From NCBI GenBank assembly GCA_947175655.1, contig CAMWNQ010000096.1, positions 1-6,503 of the forward strand: a DNA stretch of 6,503 nucleotides. Reading direction: 5' to 3'. Below the pieces are notes generated by a model that was given only the letters and a program-made list of their open reading frames with translations, was not told where the DNA came from and did not search any database. Shown here piece by piece: positions 1 through 4,070 of the stretch. The position numbers were made by a program, and so were the translations under genes. Each line of letters starts with the position of its first letter. The first letter of the stretch is position 1. The DNA is from an uncultured Clostridia bacterium (GTDB lineage: Bacteria; Bacillota; Clostridia; Oscillospirales; Ruminococcaceae).

Positions 1-330
1 AAAAATAAGTCCGATTTAAAGATGATTCTTTCAGATACTGGTGAGGGACTTATTTATGAATTAATAGATTTCATTGAAGCTTCTGAAAGGATAAGTATTG
101 AAGATTTGGAAAAGTTAAAAGCAATGCTCAGTGAAGTTTTACAAAATAATGAATGTTATTTGATATCGCATCTTGATATAAATGGCAATGACTTGTTAAA
201 TATGGGGATTTCAGGGAAAGATATAGGTAGGATTTTAAATGTACTGTTTGATAAGGTTATACATGAAGAACTTGCAAATAATATAGATGTATTTAAGGAG
301 TTTATAAAAGATGCTTTCCTGCGAAACTAA
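1..330 (+). CDS. cca: CCA-adding tRNA nucleotidyltransferase, C-terminal part (5' end outside window)
   Basis: This enzyme adds or repairs the 3' CCA of tRNAs using CTP and ATP in the cytoplasm. Only the last 109 codons are visible. The frame is open to base 1, and the ATG at 22 has no ribosome binding site, so the gene almost certainly begins upstream. The visible part is the all-helical C-terminal domain that binds the tRNA elbow. Its signature is a short 'LDINGNDLLNMGI' segment followed by 'GKDIGRILNVLFDKVI', matching the family pattern of I-x-G-x-D-L, G, then x-I-G-x-x-L-x-x-L. The head and neck catalytic domains and any HD domain would lie to the left and cannot be checked. The 3' end overlaps the next gene by 20 nt in another frame. 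Identification rests on this C-terminal motif alone; a poly(A)-polymerase-like relative with the same tail is the main alternative. Confidence 0.82.
   Translation, partial: KNKSDLKMILSDTGEGLIYELIDFIEASERISIEDLEKLKAMLSEVLQNNECYLISHLDINGNDLLNMGISGKDIGRILNVLFDKVIHEELANNIDVFKEFIKDAFLRN
295..300 (+). promoter_or_regulatory. Ribosome binding site of the hydrolase gene, inside cca
   Basis: AAGGAG lies 10 nt before the ATG at 311 and within the coding part of cca. It supports the 311 start. It also means translation of the hydrolase can be coupled to ribosomes finishing cca, whose stop codon is 328-330. Confidence 0.75.
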
Positions 331-1138
331 ATATCCGGTTTTACTTGTACATGGTATGGGATTTCGTGACAGAAAAATTTTCAATTACTGGGGAAGAATT
401 CCAAAGGAACTGGAAAACCGTGGCTGTAAAGTATTTTATGGTCATCAAGATGCCAATGGAACTATTGAAAACAATTCGTTGATGATAAAAAAATCTCTTG
501 ATAAAGCTTTGATTGAATCAGGAAGTGAAAAAGTAAATATAATAGCACATTCAAAAGGTGGGCTTGATGCCAGATATCTGATTTCTTCATTGGGGGAGTA
601 TAAAAAAGTTGCATCGCTTTCAACCGTGGATACTCCTCACCACGGTTCACAGACAGTTGATTTTCTTTTGAAATTTCCTGATATTCTTGTAAAGGCTACA
701 GGAAAAATTACTGATTTTTTTATGTATATATGCGGAGATTCATGCCCTGAAAGCTATCAGGTATTTCAGGAGCTTACTACGGATTATCTTGAAAAATTTA
801 ATATTGAAAATCCTGATATGCCAGATATATATTATCAGAGTTACGGATTTTTTATGAAAAATATTTTCAGTGATATAGTGATGTCTTTTCCATACTCTGT
901 TATAAAAAGCATTGAACATGAAAATACAGATGGTCTGCTTACTGAAAGAGCTATGAACTGGACGAATTTCAGAGGTATGTTTACATCACCTTCCAGAAGA
1001 GGAATATCTCATTGTGATACCACTGATTTAAGAAGAAGACGTTTTACAAAAAAGATGCCAGATAATGAATATGAAATAGCTGACATCGTAGATTTTTATA
1101 TAAGACTTGTTGCGGAACTTAAAGAAAAAGGTTTTTAA
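311..1138 (+). CDS. Lipase/esterase-like alpha/beta hydrolase, no signal peptide
   Basis: This is a 275-residue serine hydrolase of the triacylglycerol-lipase type, probably cleaving carboxylic esters; the natural substrate cannot be read from the sequence. An early strand leads to the oxyanion-hole motif HGMG (residues 14-17). The nucleophile elbow is A-H-S-K-G-G, with Ser81 as the likely nucleophile. A T-P-H-H-G-S motif follows at 108-113. N-T-D-G-L-L at 205-210 supplies the likely catalytic Asp207, and S-H-C-D at 233-236 supplies His234. The H-x-D arrangement resembles bacterial true lipases (the Pseudomonas/Burkholderia type), where the second Asp binds structural calcium; Asp236 may do the same. 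The protein starts directly in the first core strand, with no signal peptide or membrane anchor, so I infer a cytoplasmic enzyme. It overlaps cca by 20 nt and probably shares its transcript, which would end at the hairpin at 1147-1182. Start chosen from the AAGGAG at 295-300. Confidence 0.85.
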   Translation: MLSCETKYPVLLVHGMGFRDRKIFNYWGRIPKELENRGCKVFYGHQDANGTIENNSLMIKKSLDKALIESGSEKVNIIAHSKGGLDARYLISSLGEYKKVASLSTVDTPHHGSQTVDFLLKFPDILVKATGKITDFFMYICGDSCPESYQVFQELTTDYLEKFNIENPDMPDIYYQSYGFFMKNIFSDIVMSFPYSVIKSIEHENTDGLLTERAMNWTNFRGMFTSPSRRGISHCDTTDLRRRRFTKKMPDNEYEIADIVDFYIRLVAELKEKGF

Positions 1139-1146
1139 AAAAATAA

Positions 1147-1182
1147 AAAAATACTGAAATCTAAAACGATTTCAGTATTTTT
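1147..1182. terminator. Bidirectional intrinsic terminator between the hydrolase gene and tRNA-Gln
   Basis: A perfect 14-bp inverted repeat (arms 1147-1160 and 1169-1182, 8-nt loop) has a TACTGAAAT core and A/T flanks. Read on the plus strand the stem ends in five T and sits 8 nt after the hydrolase stop codon. Read on the minus strand it is followed by a long T-rich run (complement of 1141-1150) and starts 6 nt past the tRNA 3' end. It can therefore serve both converging transcripts. Confidence 0.85.
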
Positions 1183-1188
1183 AAAAAC

Positions 1189-1264
1189 TGGTTGGGGTGG
1201 AAGGATTTGAACCCTCGGAATAACGGAGTCAGAGTCCGCTGCCTTACCGCTTGGCGACACCCCA
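1189..1264 (-). tRNA. trnQ: tRNA-Gln (anticodon CUG), CCA encoded
   Basis: The minus strand folds into a full cloverleaf of 76 nt including CCA. The acceptor stem pairs TGGGGTG (1264-1258) with CACCCCA (1199-1193), seven perfect pairs. The D arm is GCC/GGC around a loop containing GG. The anticodon arm is GCGGA/TCCGT, with loop CTCTGAC and anticodon CTG at 1232-1230. The T arm is GAGGG/CCTTC with loop TTCAAAT. The discriminator is A (1192), followed by a genomically encoded CCA (1191-1189). It reads the codon CAG. The weak U1-A72 first pair typical of glutamine tRNAs is present. The variable loop counts 6 nt in this fold, one more than the usual 4-5, and the outer anticodon-stem pair is G-U. 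It has its own promoter on the right and a terminator on the left. Confidence 0.95.
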
Positions 1265-1303
1265 GTATTAAGTTTTTCTGTGTCTCATTCCTTCGACTAT
1301 TAT

Positions 1304-1332
1304 AGTATATCACAGGTTTTGGAAAATGTCAA
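1304..1332 (-). promoter_or_regulatory. Sigma-A promoter of tRNA-Gln
   Basis: On the minus strand a perfect -35 TTGACA (1332-1327) is followed after exactly 17 nt by -10 TATACT (1309-1304). A second TATAAT at 1304-1299 is badly spaced (22 nt). Transcription would start near 1297, giving a leader of about 30 nt before the mature tRNA. Confidence 0.85.
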
Positions 1333-1336
1333 TAGC

Positions 1337-1366
1337 TTTTAAAAAAATTTATTTTTTAATTATTTA
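1337..1366 (-). promoter_or_regulatory. AT-rich tract, possible UP element of the tRNA promoter
   Basis: A nearly pure A/T stretch with alternating A- and T-runs lies immediately upstream of the tRNA -35 box as read on the minus strand. This is the position and composition of an UP element that contacts the alpha subunits of RNA polymerase, as is common for stable-RNA promoters. The rest of the gap, 1367-1429, is AT-rich and shows nothing I can name beyond a 4-bp TCTC/GAGA repeat at 1371-1385. Confidence 0.4.
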
Positions 1367-1429
1367 TCCCTCTCCAAATTAGAGATATTAATATTACAAA
1401 TTGATTTTATGGTTTTTATCGGATAAGTC

Positions 1430-1458
1430 TTGAAATTTTTGGAATAATGTTATATAAT
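1430..1458 (+). promoter_or_regulatory. Sigma-A promoter of the lipid kinase-cls operon
   Basis: The -35 TTGAAA (1430-1435) is spaced 17 nt from a perfect -10 TATAAT (1453-1458). The predicted start is near 1465, giving a leader of about 30 nt before the TTG start at 1496. The -10 box covers the ATG at 1457, which argues against that codon as a translation start. Confidence 0.8.
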
Positions 1459-1482
1459 GATTGTATTAAAAAATAATAAAAT

Positions 1483-1486
1483 GGAG
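1483..1486 (+). promoter_or_regulatory. Ribosome binding site deciding the TTG start of the lipid kinase
   Basis: GGAG lies 9 nt before the TTG at 1496. No comparable Shine-Dalgarno sequence precedes the ATG at 1481 or the ATG at 1457. Confidence 0.65.
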
Positions 1487-1495
1487 TTGATTATC

Positions 1496-2533
1496 TTGGA
1501 TAATTTAAAAATATCAAAAGCTGTAAAGAGATTGTATTTTATATTTAATCTTCAGGCAGGAAGACAACCTGTAAAAGTAGTAAAAACTGCTATAGGTGGA
1601 GACCTTGCTGAAATTATTGATAGATTTACAAAAGCTGGCTATGAAGTTACTGCTAGACCAACTCAGGACAGAGGAGATGCTGTCAGTGCTTCAAAATATG
1701 CTTGTGAAAATGGTTTTGACCTTGTACTTTGTGCTGGCGGTGATGGTACTTTAAGTGAATGTATTGACGGTGTAATGCAAAGTGGGAAAAAAGTACCTGT
1801 CGGATATATTCCTGTTGGAACTACAAATGATTTTTCAAAGGGACTAGGAGTTCCCGATAAAATTCTTGATGCATGTGACTGGATTATTGATGGCATTAAT
1901 AATAATACTTATCTTTCCTGTGATATAGGAAGTCTTAATAAAAACCGTCATTTTACTTATATAGCGGCTTTCGGGGCTTTTACTAATGTAACTTATGAAA
2001 CTTCACAGCACTGGAAAAATATTTTCGGACATTCTGCATATCTTGTTAATGGTGCTACACAGCTTACAACAATAAAATCAAGAAAAGTAAGAATAGAATG
2101 CAATGATGAAATTATTGAAGATGATTTTGCATTCGGAATGATTACTAATACAAAAAAAGTAGGCGGATTGTTTAACTGCAATAATTTTCTGCTTGATGAC
2201 GGAATATATGAAGTAACATTTGTAAAAACTCCGTCAAATGTTATGCAACTGCAAAAAATTCTTGTATCACTTTTTAATGGTAAACGTCCAGAAGATGCAA
2301 AGGATTATATAAGATATTTTAAAACCGGAAAACTTAAAATAACATCTCTTGATGAAAATCCTCTTATATGGAATCTTGACGGCGAATATGGCGGAGAATT
2401 TATTGAAAGTGAAATAGAAAACAATCAGAAAGCTGTGACTTTTATTGTTGGTTCTGAATATACTGAAAATGTTTCGATGATTGAAACAAATAGTATTGAT
2501 AGTAATTCTGAAAATTCTGAATCAAAAGATTAA
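1496..2533 (+). CDS. Diacylglycerol/lipid kinase, DagK catalytic domain (YegS/BmrU/DgkB-like)
   Basis: This soluble or peripheral membrane kinase transfers phosphate from ATP to a lipid, most likely diacylglycerol, to give phosphatidic acid. In Gram-positive bacteria such enzymes recycle diacylglycerol into phospholipid synthesis. With the TTG start it has 345 residues, somewhat longer than the usual family size of about 300. The diagnostic motifs are in order: N-L-Q-A-G (18-22, for the usual NPxAG), G-G-D-G-T-L-x-E (81-88, nucleotide binding), P-V-G-T-T-N-D-F (106-113), D-D-G (234-236, holding the likely catalytic base) and N-L-D-G-E (293-297). No key residue looks missing. A Ser/Asn/Glu-rich tail of about 20 residues after 325 is not part of the fold. 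The cls gene follows after 17 nt with no terminator between, so the two form an operon from the 1430-1458 promoter. Substrate preference cannot be fixed from the sequence; other lipid kinases (e.g. for sphingoid or undecaprenol-type lipids) share this fold. Confidence 0.88.
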   Translation: MDNLKISKAVKRLYFIFNLQAGRQPVKVVKTAIGGDLAEIIDRFTKAGYEVTARPTQDRGDAVSASKYACENGFDLVLCAGGDGTLSECIDGVMQSGKKVPVGYIPVGTTNDFSKGLGVPDKILDACDWIIDGINNNTYLSCDIGSLNKNRHFTYIAAFGAFTNVTYETSQHWKNIFGHSAYLVNGATQLTTIKSRKVRIECNDEIIEDDFAFGMITNTKKVGGLFNCNNFLLDDGIYEVTFVKTPSNVMQLQKILVSLFNGKRPEDAKDYIRYFKTGKLKITSLDENPLIWNLDGEYGGEFIESEIENNQKAVTFIVGSEYTENVSMIETNSIDSNSENSESKD

Positions 2534-2538
2534 TATAT

Positions 2539-2542
2539 GGAG
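2539..2542 (+). promoter_or_regulatory. Ribosome binding site of cls
   Basis: GGAG lies 8 nt before the ATG at 2551, in the 17-nt gap after the lipid kinase stop codon. It fixes the cls start. Confidence 0.75.
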
Positions 2543-2550
2543 AATTTTAT

Positions 2551-4068
2551 ATGAAAAAAATAATAGGAAGATTTATTGTATTAATTCCAGCATTTTTGAT
2601 TCAGATTTTATGGTATCTTATATTGCTTGGTTTTCTTGAAAAATATATGGCTTTGCTTATAGGAATACTTTCAGCATTATCAATAATATTTGTTTTATAT
2701 CTTGTTTCAAAGAAAGATGAGGGTTCATATAAAATACTATGGCTTATTCTTATAATGGCACAGCCTATTCTCGGAGCATTTTTATATATCTGCTGGGGAA
2801 ATAAGAAGACAAGCAGACCTTTGCAGAAAAAATTGAATGATTCAAGAAAAAATATAAATATAATTCTTGAGCAAAGCTCGGAAATATCTGAATCGTTGAA
2901 ATCTGTAGATAAAAGAGCTTCACAGACTTTTGAATATATAAAAAAGATGACAGGCTTTCCCATTATAAAAAATACTCATACAGAATATTATCCTTTTGGA
3001 GAGGGTATGTTTGAAGATATGTGTAGAGAACTTAAAAAGGCACAGAGATTTATATTTCTTGAGTATTTTATCGTTCAGGAGGGTATATTCTGGAATACTA
3101 TTGTTGATATACTGGCTGAAAAGGTTGAACAGGGTGTTGACGTAAGGGTTATGTATGATGATTTGGGATGTATTTCAACTTATTCTGCATCAAATGTGGT
3201 CAAGCTTATGGCAAGAAAAATTAAATGTATTCCATTTAATCCTATGGTATTTGTAAAAGCGTCACTCAACAACCGTGACCATAGAAAAATAATGGTTATA
3301 GATGGTAAAATCGCATTCAGCGGAGGAATTAACATTGCAGATGAATATATAAATCAGAAAGAACGCTTCGGACACTGGAAAGATATAGGATTTAAAATAA
3401 TAGGAAAAAGTGTTCAGAGTTATACATATATGTTTATAGAGTTCTGGAATGCTTTCTCACCAAATAAAATTCCCGAAAAATATCTTGATAATACTCTTTT
3501 TGAATTTGAAGAAAAAAATGATGATGGATATGTTATTTCTTATTATGATTCTCCGTTTTATCCGGAGGCAGTAAGTAATAATTTATTTATTGAAATTCTT
3601 TCACAGGCAACAGAATATGTGTGGTTTTATACACCTTATCTTATGCTTGGTGATGCACTTCTTGATGCTTTCGTAAGAACGGCTGAAAGAGGAGTTGATG
3701 TAAGAATAATTATGCCAGGAATTCCGGATAAAAAAGTGATTTTTAAAATTTCAAGGAGCTATTATAAACAGCTCCTTGAATCTGGTGTTAAAATATATGA
3801 ATATAGTGCTGGATTTGTACATGCCAAAGCTTGCATATGTGATGATAAAATCGCTTCAATAGGTACTGTAAATCTTGATTACAGAAGTTTATTTCTGCAT
3901 TTTGAATGTAATTCAGTTTTTTATAATTCAAAGATTGTAACAGATTTAAAGAACGATTTTCAGAATACACAGAAAAAATGTCAGGAATGTACTCTTAAAG
4001 ATGAAAAGAAAGGAATATTAAATAAAATAATAAATGCTGTTCTGAGATTATTTGCACCGTTATGTTAA
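2551..4068 (+). CDS. cls: Cardiolipin synthase, phospholipase D superfamily
   Basis: This membrane enzyme joins two phosphatidylglycerol molecules into cardiolipin and glycerol. The 505-residue length is typical of bacterial Cls. The N-terminus has three hydrophobic segments (about 8-28, 32-52, 62-83). The last contains Q-P-I-L-G-A and ends in W-G-N-K, the usual anchor-and-junction pattern of the family. Two phospholipase D repeats follow, each with an H-x-K-x(4)-D motif: H244, K246, D251 in the first, with the downstream S-G-G-I-N-I, and H424, K426, D431 in the second, with downstream G-T-V-N-L-D-Y-R-S. A C-terminal amphipathic helix (about 489-503) is also usual. Both catalytic motifs are intact. 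The gene is second in the operon behind the lipid kinase, which fits supply of phosphatidic acid for anionic phospholipids. No terminator follows: the minus-strand protease gene ends 2 bp away. A perfect 11-bp inverted repeat lies inside the gene at 3750-3780. Confidence 0.93.
   Translation: MKKIIGRFIVLIPAFLIQILWYLILLGFLEKYMALLIGILSALSIIFVLYLVSKKDEGSYKILWLILIMAQPILGAFLYICWGNKKTSRPLQKKLNDSRKNINIILEQSSEISESLKSVDKRASQTFEYIKKMTGFPIIKNTHTEYYPFGEGMFEDMCRELKKAQRFIFLEYFIVQEGIFWNTIVDILAEKVEQGVDVRVMYDDLGCISTYSASNVVKLMARKIKCIPFNPMVFVKASLNNRDHRKIMVIDGKIAFSGGINIADEYINQKERFGHWKDIGFKIIGKSVQSYTYMFIEFWNAFSPNKIPEKYLDNTLFEFEEKNDDGYVISYYDSPFYPEAVSNNLFIEILSQATEYVWFYTPYLMLGDALLDAFVRTAERGVDVRIIMPGIPDKKVIFKISRSYYKQLLESGVKIYEYSAGFVHAKACICDDKIASIGTVNLDYRSLFLHFECNSVFYNSKIVTDLKNDFQNTQKKCQECTLKDEKKGILNKIINAVLRLFAPLC
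3750..3780. other. Perfect 11-bp inverted repeat inside cls
   Basis: The arms TTCAAGGAGCT (3750-3760) and AGCTCCTTGAA (3770-3780) pair without mismatch around a 9-nt A/T-rich loop. The repeat lies in the second phospholipase D half, in the codons for about residues 400-410. On the plus strand no T-run follows. On the minus strand the stem is followed by ATTTTAAAA, a weak T-run, so it might act as a terminator for antisense transcription coming from the protease gene. It may also be chance within coding sequence. Confidence 0.4.
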
Positions 4069-4070
4069 TA

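Noticed and set aside
622..647. An 8-bp perfect inverted repeat (AACCGTGG / CCACGGTT) inside the hydrolase gene.
   Set aside because: It encodes the conserved T-P-H-H-G-S motif, has a 10-nt loop and no T-run directly after it on either strand, so it is most simply a coding coincidence.
1337..1440. Possible small RNA, riboswitch or short gene in the AT-rich gap left of the lipid kinase promoter.
   Set aside because: I found no stable stem set, no conserved riboswitch core and no short frame with a ribosome binding site; only A/T tracts and the promoters.
2601..2963. A 120-codon open frame antisense to the start of cls.
   Set aside because: It is the complement of a clear membrane-protein region, and its protein looks like no family I recognise.
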